From contig JADFCV010000002.1 in the NCBI GenBank assembly GCA_017161655.1, positions 110,296-174,295 on the forward strand: a stretch of 64,000 nucleotides of DNA, read 5' to 3'. Below are positions 51,217-60,229 of this stretch, one piece after another. The notes beneath the pieces are model-generated. The model made no database searches, was not told where the DNA came from, and saw only the letters and a list, made by a program, of their open reading frames with translations. Position numbers and translations under genes: made by a program. How positions within the stretch are numbered: the stretch's first letter is position 1; each line of letters begins with the position of its first letter. Source of the DNA: Candidatus Sumerlaeota bacterium (lineage in GTDB: Bacteria; Sumerlaeota; Sumerlaeia; Sumerlaeales; Sumerlaeaceae).

Positions 51217-51942
51217 TTAATAAGGCGGTTGGATACCATCGCCCAATTTTTGAGAACGAACAATGTCGCCCTGCGAGACAGTCCCATTTGTGGGATCGTA
51301 AAGCACCAGGACGCGCACGAACTTGTTATTCTGCGGATAAGGACCCGCCGTCGCGTCCGGTCCTGCCGAGCTAATGCGCCAGCGCCCGTACTCCGCTTCG
51401 CCAAGTTTATAATCATTTACATCAGTGCCCAGTCCTGGTGGGACTCCATTTGCCTCGTAATAGGGGATCATGCCGTAGCACACGTAGCGGTAGCGCCAGT
51501 ATTCCAGGGGAAGTGTTGAGCGTCTGTCGCGAAATGGGTCCGTCAGCATATTGTTCGCGATGTAGGCTGTCGGTGTAGTAAGACGGTGGCTGATATACCA
51601 ATTCCACCCGGCCCCGATTTGCATACCCCCCACCAAAGTAATGTCAGGTGGGAAATTGTTGTTGTCCACAGCGTAGCTTTCCAGCGCCGTCGCCAGCGAC
51701 CGAATATCCGCTTTCGCCCTCGAAACCTTCGCTCTCACCTGAGCTTCCAAAAAGTTAGGAACTGCGATCGCGGCCAAAATCGCAATAATTGCGACCACAA
51801 TAAGCAGCTCGATAAGTGTGAACCCTTTCTTCCCCGCGTGAATTTCCATACTGACGCGGGACCGCACGTCTGGGTAGGAAGGGTTGTCTTGCTTCTTTTC
51901 CCAATGAGCCTTTGAGTTGCGATCTAGCAGTCTAATCTTCAC
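51217..51942 (-). CDS. Type IV pilin/type II pseudopilin-like protein with prepilin signal and long leader
   Basis: GKKG^FTLIELLIVVAIIAILAAIAVPNFLEAQVR; start refined to GTG (51942) preceded by AAGGAGG. Confidence 0.85.
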   Translation of the reverse strand: MKIRLLDRNSKAHWEKKQDNPSYPDVRSRVSMEIHAGKKGFTLIELLIVVAIIAILAAIAVPNFLEAQVRAKVSRAKADIRSLATALESYAVDNNNFPPDITLVGGMQIGAGWNWYISHRLTTPTAYIANNMLTDPFRDRRSTLPLEYWRYRYVCYGMIPYYEANGVPPGLGTDVNDYKLGEAEYGRWRISSAGPDATAGPYPQNNKFVRVLVLYDPTNGTVSQGDIVRSQKLGDGIQPPY

Positions 51943-52087
51943 GTTATTTCCCTCCTTTCTCTTAAGGATCAACTCGTTCATCTCTGTGTTTTGCCAAACT
52001 TGCAAGTTGTTTTTGAACGATCTGCTTTGTTCATCGCAAAATGGGATTTCTGTGGCAAACGGCCCTCTAATTCCCCGACAAATAAAA

Positions 52088-52113
52088 ATGGTGGGCTCCG
52101 AAGAGCCCACCAT
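52088..52113 (-). terminator. Rho-independent terminator with UUCG tetraloop
   Basis: Minus strand ATGGTGGGCTC-TTCG-GAGCCCACCAT followed by TTTTATTTG; 11-bp perfect stem. Confidence 0.88.
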
Positions 52114-52139
52114 CTGATCCACCTCGAATTTGAAAACGG

Positions 52140-52820
52140 TTACAGGTCAGCCGGTCGTGGGTCAGGACGCTCCCAACCCAAAGCTCCGAATTTCTGTGAG
52201 TAGTAGATATCCCCGTTGGAGACAGTGCCGTTGGTGGGATCATAGTTGATACCACGAGGAATATAGATGTTTTGTGAGAAATCGCCTGCAGTACTGACCT
52301 TGTTATTCACGTAGCGATCAGGGCCAGCTCCCATGAGGATCCAGAAGCCATTCCGATCGATTTGTGTAGCATAGGAAGTCCCTGTGCATTTCTCGCGCCA
52401 CCGCCAGCTTGCGAAGCAGTAAAATTCGCGTCCTGACTGCGAACCGGTGATCGTCCGATCAAGCTTGAAGACGTCTTTCAGCGCGGCAGCACTAGAGATG
52501 TAGGCCACTGGGGTCGTGAGCTCAAAACCAATGGTGAAATTCGCCGTGGGCTGAACCGACCAGTTATTGCTGCCATCGTCCCACAAGTCATAAGGACGGT
52601 ATCCATTTGTCACCGCGCCATTGCCGCAGTCTGATGGTGGTGTGTTCCAGTCAACAGAATAAGCTTCGATTGCGACCGCGCAACTGCGCATGTCAGCTTT
52701 GGAGCGCGAGACCTTCGACCGCACCTGCGCTTCGAGGAAGTTAGGAACTGCGATCGCTGCCAGAATCGCAATAATTGCGACCACGATAAGCAGCTCGATG
52801 AGTGTGAAACCCTTCTTCAT
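52140..52820 (-). CDS. Type IV pilin/type II pseudopilin-like protein
   Basis: MKKG^FTLIELLIVVAIIAILAAIAVPNFLEAQVRSKVSRSKADMRS; C-terminal NYDPTNGTVSNGDIYYSQKFG. Confidence 0.88.
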   Translation of the reverse strand: MKKGFTLIELLIVVAIIAILAAIAVPNFLEAQVRSKVSRSKADMRSCAVAIEAYSVDWNTPPSDCGNGAVTNGYRPYDLWDDGSNNWSVQPTANFTIGFELTTPVAYISSAAALKDVFKLDRTITGSQSGREFYCFASWRWREKCTGTSYATQIDRNGFWILMGAGPDRYVNNKVSTAGDFSQNIYIPRGINYDPTNGTVSNGDIYYSQKFGALGWERPDPRPADL

Positions 52821-53692
52821 TCGGTTCTCCCTTTCATCTAGTGAAACTATTTAGGACGTTTTTCGCGGTTTTTCCCCTCCGACATGGGGCTGTCGACTTC
52901 AGCCCGTCGACAGGTGGGCTGGATTTTCGTGTGCGTTGACCGCCTCCTTTCACGCCGACATTTGTAAATTCCTTATATGACATTTGTGCGCATTCTGCCC
53001 CTCTCCATAGCCGAGACTGACAGAATTCTTGCTGAAGCGCATCAGTCCAACATTTGGCTTTCAAGTAGAATTTTTCGTGAAAAAAACGGTGAAGTTGGAA
53101 CGATTTAAGATTTCGCAGCTCTTATGATAAGTGGCTGTTTGGCAGTGATCTATACCGCGTGCAAGCGGGAATTTCTCAGATCTATGCGCTTTTTCTAACG
53201 ATTTACTCGAGGCGTTGATGGAGGGCAATAAAGGGACATTTTCTGCGAACTTCTCCGACTTTGCCGTCCTGGATAAACGTCAACGTATCGAACCGCCTTG
53301 TCCGGATTCGGTTTTGGGATGCTTTTTAAAGGGCCGCGATTGTATGTGCTCATTTTCTAAATTTCATCCCTTTAGGACACTGCAAGAGCGCGGGTGGTTG
53401 CTTGCGCGCGTCACTGTCACGCAATCGAGCCTTCGATGCGCAACCCTCTGTCGCCTCGTTCCGATTGAGCGTAGCTCGTAAATCACTCCTTCGATGCGTT
53501 TGCTTTTTCACTGAGCTAACACAAAACTCTCGTTGTTTCATCTGCTGCTACGCACTATCTGGCTTGCAGCTCTAGCTTTTCGCCACCTAACTGTTCGCAA
53601 AGTTTTTCTGCTGACACAAACCGAAAGTCGGCGTTCTTATGGCCGCTCTCGTATGAGATTATGAAAATGTCATTTCTTATTATTTTGTTATC

Positions 53693-56600
53693 ATGAAGAG
53701 ACCGTCACTAGCAAGCTTTCTGATCACTTCTTCCCAACAGACCGCGCGCTTGCGCCGTGTTGCTGGGGCCTTCACACTCTATGTTCTTTGTTTCCTCTCG
53801 ATCTTCGGAGGCAGCGCCTCCGCGCCTGCTCTCGCACAAGGCACGGTTGAGTTTTCTTCATTTCCTCCACGCGATGTGCGAGTCTCACGTCGATGGTTGA
53901 CGAGCCACACCTTGCGTTTGCGTTTTGAGCCCTCAGGCTCTGTGTTCGAGCGTGCGGAGAACGCAAAGCCGGTCACTTACCTCCTCGCTGGTTCGCCAGC
54001 CTCTCCTCCTCGCGCACGCATCACAGCCCTGCATCTTTACCGTACACGTGGGCGTGAAGTTGTTGAGGAGACCTATGAACTCCCGCAAACTCTCGATCCA
54101 TCCACTGCGTTCATGCGCATCTCAGACCTCGGCCTTTTTCGACAATATCGCATTTATGCATTCACAGTCATGCTCTCTCTGGTAGCGCAGCCGCTTTTGC
54201 CTAACGCTTCGGAAATGTGGCTCGCGGATTTTCTTGAATTTGAAGTCGAACTCGGCCCCCCCGCTCCTCATACAGATGTCACAGCCTCATCCGACTTCGC
54301 AGGCACGTCTTCGCCGATTTCCTCTCTCACCAATGCTTTGCTCCTGAACGCTGATCTCGATCCATCTTATTACGTCACCTCTGCCACCCAGACCTGGTCG
54401 GATGTCCGCGCATGGGCTGAGCGTATTCGCATAGCCAGCGAACATAAAATGCTGTTCAAAGCCACTTTCTATCGGCCAGGAATCTACCGAATTGCGAGAA
54501 GCGATCTCGAAGCTGCACTCACCTCCGCCAGCCTCTCAGCAAGCTCTTTGAGCATTCCTCCAGCGTCCACGTGGCGAATCTATACCAAGGGGCAAGAAAT
54601 CAGTGCCATTGAACGGCCGGATCACCGTGATGCACTGCTTGTCGTTGTCCCACAGTGGGATATCGATGAGGAGGGGCCGGCGGTTTACTGGATTGACGCA
54701 TCCAATCCAGGCACCGATTCACGAGTCGCAGCTCCTTTGCGTGCGACTCTGCAATCTCCCCGGCCTGCCCCGTCGAACGCGGAAGCAGTCCGCGTGACGT
54801 GCGAAGCAGTTTTCGAACGTCTTCAGGACTACCAGACGCGCATCCGCCCCACAAGTGAGGTCACAAAGTGGTACTGGAAGGCCATTGCGCCCGAAACGAT
54901 CGCGACCTTCGACCTTGAGCTGCCGCAGGATTTTGCTCCAGAGGGCGAAGTGGAATTCATAGTCTACTCAGCGTTGTCGCATTCCCGCCAGAACTTGCCC
55001 CAGCTCGAGCTCATCGCGCGGGGCGACACCTTGGCCACAGCATCATTAGCCGGTTTGCAAACAAGCACGAGGTTCATCGTTCCGGCTCGTGTGCTCAGTC
55101 CTGGCACGAACGAGATCGGCATTCGCCTTCACTATGCTGATGACTCCTTTGAGGAAAAACGAGATCTCTTGGTGCAAAAGCTGCTTGTTCGTTGGACTCA
55201 GGCTGCAGCTCCCCCTCCCACAACCGATTTCATGGTTCCAGCGGCTGCCGGAAAACGCCACACGCTCGACCTCACCACCTCCCCAGAATCCCTCATTGTC
55301 GCTTCTCTTTCACCATTCAGGCAGTGGTCGGCATTTCTGCCCGCCGGACAACGAACTCTCTTCGATGACCTTCCGCTCGGCTCTCCCCTGCAAGCTGTCC
55401 CTGCGAACGGACTCCGTGGTCCCTCGAGCATCGAGGTGGTGACCACTCGCGGTCTGTCCTTGCTCTCCCCAGATCAAGGCGCGGACTACATTGCGATTGT
55501 TCATCCCAAATTGCTAAATGCTGCCGAACCCCTTCTCTCGCATCGCGCCCAGCAGGGATTGCGCGTGGCGCAGGTGAATGTGGAGGATGTGTTCGATCTG
55601 TTCGGTTTTGGCCAGCGCACGTCGCAAGCCATTCGCAAGTTCTTGAGTTACGCTTTCTACGAGTGGCCGACGCCAAGAGTGTCTTACGCCCTCCTCGTTG
55701 GCGAAGCGAGCGCATATCGACGAGATCCTGCCGAGGCACCTCCCAACTGCGAGTTTGATATGATCCCAACCTGCGGGCAGGTGCGAACAGAATCTGTGCA
55801 CGGTGACCATGGTTATGCCTGTGTTGCAGGCACAGATTCCATTCCCGACCTGTTAGTTGGTCGTCTCTCAGTTTCCGCGCCCGACGAATTGACTTCGGCG
55901 ATTGCAAAGCTTTTGCGCTACGAGGCGGCATCCGCAGGTGACTGGAACCAGCGTGCACTCTTCGTAACCGATGATAACGAAGAATTCCCCCGCGTAGCCG
56001 CTGAGGTTTTGCGCCTGGCGTCGGCTCCACCGCTCTCGGTCAGAGTCTTCAACGAAGCCGACTTCCTGTATGTGCCAAATCCGCGGGTTTACGGCAAACG
56101 TTATTCCCGTGAGGCCACGCGCGAGCTGCTTCGCGCTCTGGATTCCGGACTACTCTTTGTGAATTACTTTGGCCACGGCGGGCCCAATTTGTGGTCTCAC
56201 GAGAGACTGCTTCACATCCTCGACCTTCCCAAACTCAGCGAACCAGCCCGATTGCCGCTCATTGCCTGCGCCAGCTGTGACAATGCCTGGCTCGACTATC
56301 CGGTACCCCCTGTGCAGGCGTCCATGGGCGAGATTCTTGTGAAGCAGCCAATGGGCGGCGCCGTTGCGGTTTTTGCCCCCGTGAGCGGTGCCACTTCCTA
56401 CGAGCATGAAGGCTTGATGACATCCCTGCTCGAAGCTATGACCCGTACACCTTTGCGAGCAGTCGGTGAGCTGGCAACCTACGCCAAGATCACCTATTAT
56501 GCTCAAACGCTCTCGCCCGCAGTTCCTGAGCAATACGTTGTGGTAGGAGATCCTGCCCTTCAAATCAAAGTTCCTGACTCACACACGACCTTGACGCTCG

Positions 56601-59113
56601 AGCCACGCATTGTGGAGGCCGGCCGTCTAACCAGCCTAGCGGTTCACGCTCTTGTGGATTCCCCATCCATCACATCAGCTTCTTTGCGCCTGCTCTCAGT
56701 CTCCACAGATGAGGAGATTTTATCGCGTCCTGTTGCGGTCATCAGCGGGCGAGCTAACGCTATCGTGACACTTGATCAGCTTTCCCCAGGTCCGTACGCG
56801 GCAGTCCTCGAATACGAGCAGGAAGGCCATCCATATCGTGCTATCGGGCGCTTTGATGCCGTCGAGTCGCGAATCGGATTAGACCAGGGGAAACTGCTTG
56901 GCTTGGCAAGCCGCGTGGTAGCGACGACAGAAGCTGTTTCCGCAACCATCTCGGTGTTCAACCCCACCCCTCTTGATCATCTCTCCGCGACTCTCGACGC
57001 TGCTCTCGTGTCCCCACGAGCAGACAATCCCACCGTGTACCGAATTGCCTCCGATACCTTTGCTCTAGCTGCTGCTCAGGCGCGTCAGTATTTGTTCGAT
57101 TGGACCTCCAATCTCCCACAGCACCTTTTGATCCGCTGGCATCAAAATGGAAGAGAGAATACACGCCGAGAATTTGCTCTCGACCTCCCGCGGGCAACAA
57201 CGCAGACGAGCGAAGCTCTCGTTGCTCCTTACGGAGCGCAGCTTGTAGCTCCTGCCGAGGCCACGGAGTTTGATACTCCAACTTTTGCATGCGACATCTG
57301 GAATGTCGGCTGTGAAGAAGTGCGGGAAGCGTTGGTGACGCTGTTCGCTCAGGATGAACCGCTCGCGCAATCCCAGCTCTTGTCCACGCTTTCGCCCGCT
57401 GCAAAGCGTCAGATGATCTTTGTAGCTCGCAAACCGCTTCCTGCTGGCATAACGTCCGTCACCCTCCTCATCCAGCGCAAAGATCCAGTCAGCAGCGACT
57501 CAGACCACTGGCTCACACTCTTCGAGCGCACCGATCGTGTGGAAATCAAACGAGGTGCCGAGCTTGAAATCGTGCCGAATTCGGTCACAGTCGATGTTCC
57601 ACCTGAGGGGATTATCGCGCGTACCTCGGTTCGCGTCCGAGCACTCCTGAAAAACAGTGGAGAAAGCACGGCACGCAATATTCGCATCCAGCTCATGATC
57701 GACGACCCCACCACCGGCACAGCGGCGGTCATGCTCAATGAAGACACCGCTGCTGTTATTCCCGAAGTGCCACCTGGGGCAACGGTGCCCATTGAGGCGC
57801 GCTGGGAGAATTGCACTCAACCAGGATCACCTCGTCTATGGCTCGTGATCAATGGTGCGCGGACGATTAAGGAGCGAGATTACAGCAACAATGTGGCACT
57901 CGTCCCGCCATTCAAAGTCCGCCCTCTTGGAGACTTCCGGTTGGTGGCGCTCGATTATGCACCGCGCGAAGCTTCAGCAGGAACCAGCATCACCATTCAG
58001 TGCGGAGTTGCGAGCGATGCGGATATTCCGCGTGGACCACTCGATGTCGAAGTGGGATTGCGGAATCCACTAAGTGGGAAAAAGTTCAGTCAGCAAGTGG
58101 TCATCAACCAAATTCCTTCCCAGACCACCGTCCCCGTCAGTGTCCAGTTCGCCTACGAGCCAGATTTTACAGAGGTTTACGCAATTGTGAATGCGACGAA
58201 GGGGCTGGAGGAAAGCGATTCCGGTGGCAATGAGCAGTCGGCCCGCATCTGGCCAATAATCTTGCTTCCCACTTCGCAGCAGGTTACGTCACCTGAGGAA
58301 TTAGATCTTTCGCGGGATTTCATGCGGACGGTAAGTCATAATGTCGAACTTGTTCCTGGGCCAGCCCTGCGCATCAGTGACACGTTCACATCGTCGAGTG
58401 GGATGACTCCCGTTGCGCCAGAGTGGGCTGTCGGTGGTCCCTTTGTCAGGAAGCCACCTAGCCTGTTCAATGATACCGACGACATGTGGAGCATCGCACC
58501 GTGGCTCATCGAGGCGAACCGTCAGGAGCATTGCGCCCCCTTACGTTTACGTGTGCCTGTTGCCCCCTGGCTTGAGGGTATCCCATACGAAGTTTATATT
58601 TACGCGCTATGCTCAAACAATTACAAAGGCGGGCGCGTGGGACGATTCGACGTAGCTGTGGAAGATGCCCCCGCCGTCTCAGTTGATTTTCGGGCAGAGA
58701 ATCCCTCAGTGCCCATCCAGCGACGCTACGTCGGACGTTACGATCTGCGCGATGGTTTCCTAGATGTCACAATTGCGCAAACCACCGGCAGTGGTGTCGT
58801 GATCAAGGGGGTGGAGACCGTTCCCGCTGCTGGCTTTGTTGACTCGCCGATCTACGTCCTCGACGAACGCGTCTCAAAATGGACACTGAAATTTGCTGAC
58901 AACGATCCCGCAGAAAATGCAATTCGATACTGGGTTCGAGAGGGTCGCGCAAATGCGTCTGGCCACGAATGGAACGATTGGCGCCCAGTGTCCGGCAAAA
59001 CAGTGACGCTCCAGGCGAGCTGTCAGCTCGTCCAGTGGCGGGCTGTCCTCTATCCGACTGGTAGTCTGCCGCGACCTACACTTAATAAAGTTATGCTGAG
59101 AAAAGAGGAATGA
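53693..59113 (+). CDS. Exported C25 (gingipain-family) cysteine peptidase with C-terminal CARDB-like beta-sandwich domains
   Basis: Signal peptide; FYRPGIYRIARSDLEAA pro-region; YALLVGEASAYRRDP; GLLFVNYFGHGGPNLWSHERLL (His) and LPLIACASCDNAWLDYP (Cys); GDPALQIKVP; repeats such as VRVRALLKNSGESTARNIRIQLMIDDP and ARTIKERDYSNNVALVPPF typical of CARDB. Confidence 0.82.
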   Translation: MKRPSLASFLITSSQQTARLRRVAGAFTLYVLCFLSIFGGSASAPALAQGTVEFSSFPPRDVRVSRRWLTSHTLRLRFEPSGSVFERAENAKPVTYLLAGSPASPPRARITALHLYRTRGREVVEETYELPQTLDPSTAFMRISDLGLFRQYRIYAFTVMLSLVAQPLLPNASEMWLADFLEFEVELGPPAPHTDVTASSDFAGTSSPISSLTNALLLNADLDPSYYVTSATQTWSDVRAWAERIRIASEHKMLFKATFYRPGIYRIARSDLEAALTSASLSASSLSIPPASTWRIYTKGQEISAIERPDHRDALLVVVPQWDIDEEGPAVYWIDASNPGTDSRVAAPLRATLQSPRPAPSNAEAVRVTCEAVFERLQDYQTRIRPTSEVTKWYWKAIAPETIATFDLELPQDFAPEGEVEFIVYSALSHSRQNLPQLELIARGDTLATASLAGLQTSTRFIVPARVLSPGTNEIGIRLHYADDSFEEKRDLLVQKLLVRWTQAAAPPPTTDFMVPAAAGKRHTLDLTTSPESLIVASLSPFRQWSAFLPAGQRTLFDDLPLGSPLQAVPANGLRGPSSIEVVTTRGLSLLSPDQGADYIAIVHPKLLNAAEPLLSHRAQQGLRVAQVNVEDVFDLFGFGQRTSQAIRKFLSYAFYEWPTPRVSYALLVGEASAYRRDPAEAPPNCEFDMIPTCGQVRTESVHGDHGYACVAGTDSIPDLLVGRLSVSAPDELTSAIAKLLRYEAASAGDWNQRALFVTDDNEEFPRVAAEVLRLASAPPLSVRVFNEADFLYVPNPRVYGKRYSREATRELLRALDSGLLFVNYFGHGGPNLWSHERLLHILDLPKLSEPARLPLIACASCDNAWLDYPVPPVQASMGEILVKQPMGGAVAVFAPVSGATSYEHEGLMTSLLEAMTRTPLRAVGELATYAKITYYAQTLSPAVPEQYVVVGDPALQIKVPDSHTTLTLEPRIVEAGRLTSLAVHALVDSPSITSASLRLLSVSTDEEILSRPVAVISGRANAIVTLDQLSPGPYAAVLEYEQEGHPYRAIGRFDAVESRIGLDQGKLLGLASRVVATTEAVSATISVFNPTPLDHLSATLDAALVSPRADNPTVYRIASDTFALAAAQARQYLFDWTSNLPQHLLIRWHQNGRENTRREFALDLPRATTQTSEALVAPYGAQLVAPAEATEFDTPTFACDIWNVGCEEVREALVTLFAQDEPLAQSQLLSTLSPAAKRQMIFVARKPLPAGITSVTLLIQRKDPVSSDSDHWLTLFERTDRVEIKRGAELEIVPNSVTVDVPPEGIIARTSVRVRALLKNSGESTARNIRIQLMIDDPTTGTAAVMLNEDTAAVIPEVPPGATVPIEARWENCTQPGSPRLWLVINGARTIKERDYSNNVALVPPFKVRPLGDFRLVALDYAPREASAGTSITIQCGVASDADIPRGPLDVEVGLRNPLSGKKFSQQVVINQIPSQTTVPVSVQFAYEPDFTEVYAIVNATKGLEESDSGGNEQSARIWPIILLPTSQQVTSPEELDLSRDFMRTVSHNVELVPGPALRISDTFTSSSGMTPVAPEWAVGGPFVRKPPSLFNDTDDMWSIAPWLIEANRQEHCAPLRLRVPVAPWLEGIPYEVYIYALCSNNYKGGRVGRFDVAVEDAPAVSVDFRAENPSVPIQRRYVGRYDLRDGFLDVTIAQTTGSGVVIKGVETVPAAGFVDSPIYVLDERVSKWTLKFADNDPAENAIRYWVREGRANASGHEWNDWRPVSGKTVTLQASCQLVQWRAVLYPTGSLPRPTLNKVMLRKEE

Positions 59114-60162
59114 TGCAGTTAGTCGCAAAAACAGGCTGGAAGGAACTGCGAGCTGTTCTTCTTATTTGGGCGTGCCTTTTCGCTGCCGGCGTCACTGCCG
59201 TGATCCTTCTGAATTTGAATGCATCGCGCCTGATCAATCACATTGAGTATGTGGAGGCCAGCCGCTTCTCGCGTGCCCAGGTCCTGTATGACGAAGCAAT
59301 GAAATACGCGCAACGTCTCCTCGAAAAAGCTGGCCAGGCGAATCGGGAGGCTGAGGCGCGGCGCTTGCTACCCGCCAGTGATCAAGATTTTCGGCGCGCC
59401 GTCGACCTGTTCGGCAAAGCTTTCGCGCTAGATCCCCGTGACCCCTACTCGCGGCCGCTGCGCAAGTATTACGAAATTCTCGCGCACTGTTACACCGCTG
59501 TCGGCATGGATAATTGGGCCACAAAGATGGGTGCCCGTGCATTCCTGTGCGAGGGTAATTTTCGCGATGCGATCATCTACGCTGGTTCAGTAACGGCGCG
59601 CGACCCTAACGATTATGAAGCTTGGATGCTGCAAGCGGATGCCCAGATCCGCGCACAGCTGTATGTAGACGCTGATGCCACACTTCAAAAAATGGAAGCG
59701 GCAGGCGCTCCTGCGGAATTGGTACATGAGCTCCGCGGCGAGCTGGCAGAAAAGACTGGGAACCTAAAAAAGGCGATCCAGGAATACACTCTGGCACTTG
59801 AGAAAAACCCCGCAAATCTCGACTTGCGCAAGCGTTTACAGACAGCACTCCTCGCTGCCAAACAGCAAGACGAAGCACTTAAGGTTTTGCGTGAAGGTCT
59901 GGCGCATGGAGGAGATCGCGACCCGAATTTCTTGCACCGACTTGCAATGATGGAACTCGAGCGTGGCAATCCCGCTGTTGCTGTAACGCATTTGGAAAAA
60001 GCTGTACGCATGGAACCGTCGAGTGGCGATCTTTATTTTGCCCTCGCACAGGCGTATCAGAAAGTCGGCAAAGAAGCTCGTGCTTTCGATGCGCTGCAAG
60101 AAGCTCTTCGACGCAAGCCTGAGTTGAGAAATCAGCTGCTCGCACCTCAGGAGCCCAAATAG
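59110..60162 (+). CDS. TPR-repeat protein with N-terminal membrane anchor
   Basis: TM helix LIWACLFAAGVTAVILLNL; TPR-like segments (AIQEYTLALEKNPANLDLRKRLQTAL, AVTHLEKAVRMEPSSGDLYFALAQAYQKVGKEARAF); ATGA overlap with the C25 peptidase gene. Confidence 0.8.
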   Translation: MMQLVAKTGWKELRAVLLIWACLFAAGVTAVILLNLNASRLINHIEYVEASRFSRAQVLYDEAMKYAQRLLEKAGQANREAEARRLLPASDQDFRRAVDLFGKAFALDPRDPYSRPLRKYYEILAHCYTAVGMDNWATKMGARAFLCEGNFRDAIIYAGSVTARDPNDYEAWMLQADAQIRAQLYVDADATLQKMEAAGAPAELVHELRGELAEKTGNLKKAIQEYTLALEKNPANLDLRKRLQTALLAAKQQDEALKVLREGLAHGGDRDPNFLHRLAMMELERGNPAVAVTHLEKAVRMEPSSGDLYFALAQAYQKVGKEARAFDALQEALRRKPELRNQLLAPQEPK

Positions 60163-60229
60163 TACGGTGAGGGCTACCAGCTCAAACATGCTCAGATGCC
60201 TGATGGTGTTGAGCCAACAGGAGTCTGGC

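Noticed and set aside
53215-53481. 88-aa ORF in the long intergenic region upstream of the C25 peptidase
   Set aside because: Cys-rich with no recognisable motif and no convincing SD; treated as part of the non-coding region.
55317-56030. 237-aa minus-strand ORF
   Set aside because: Antisense inside the C25 peptidase catalytic region; Arg-rich shadow translation.
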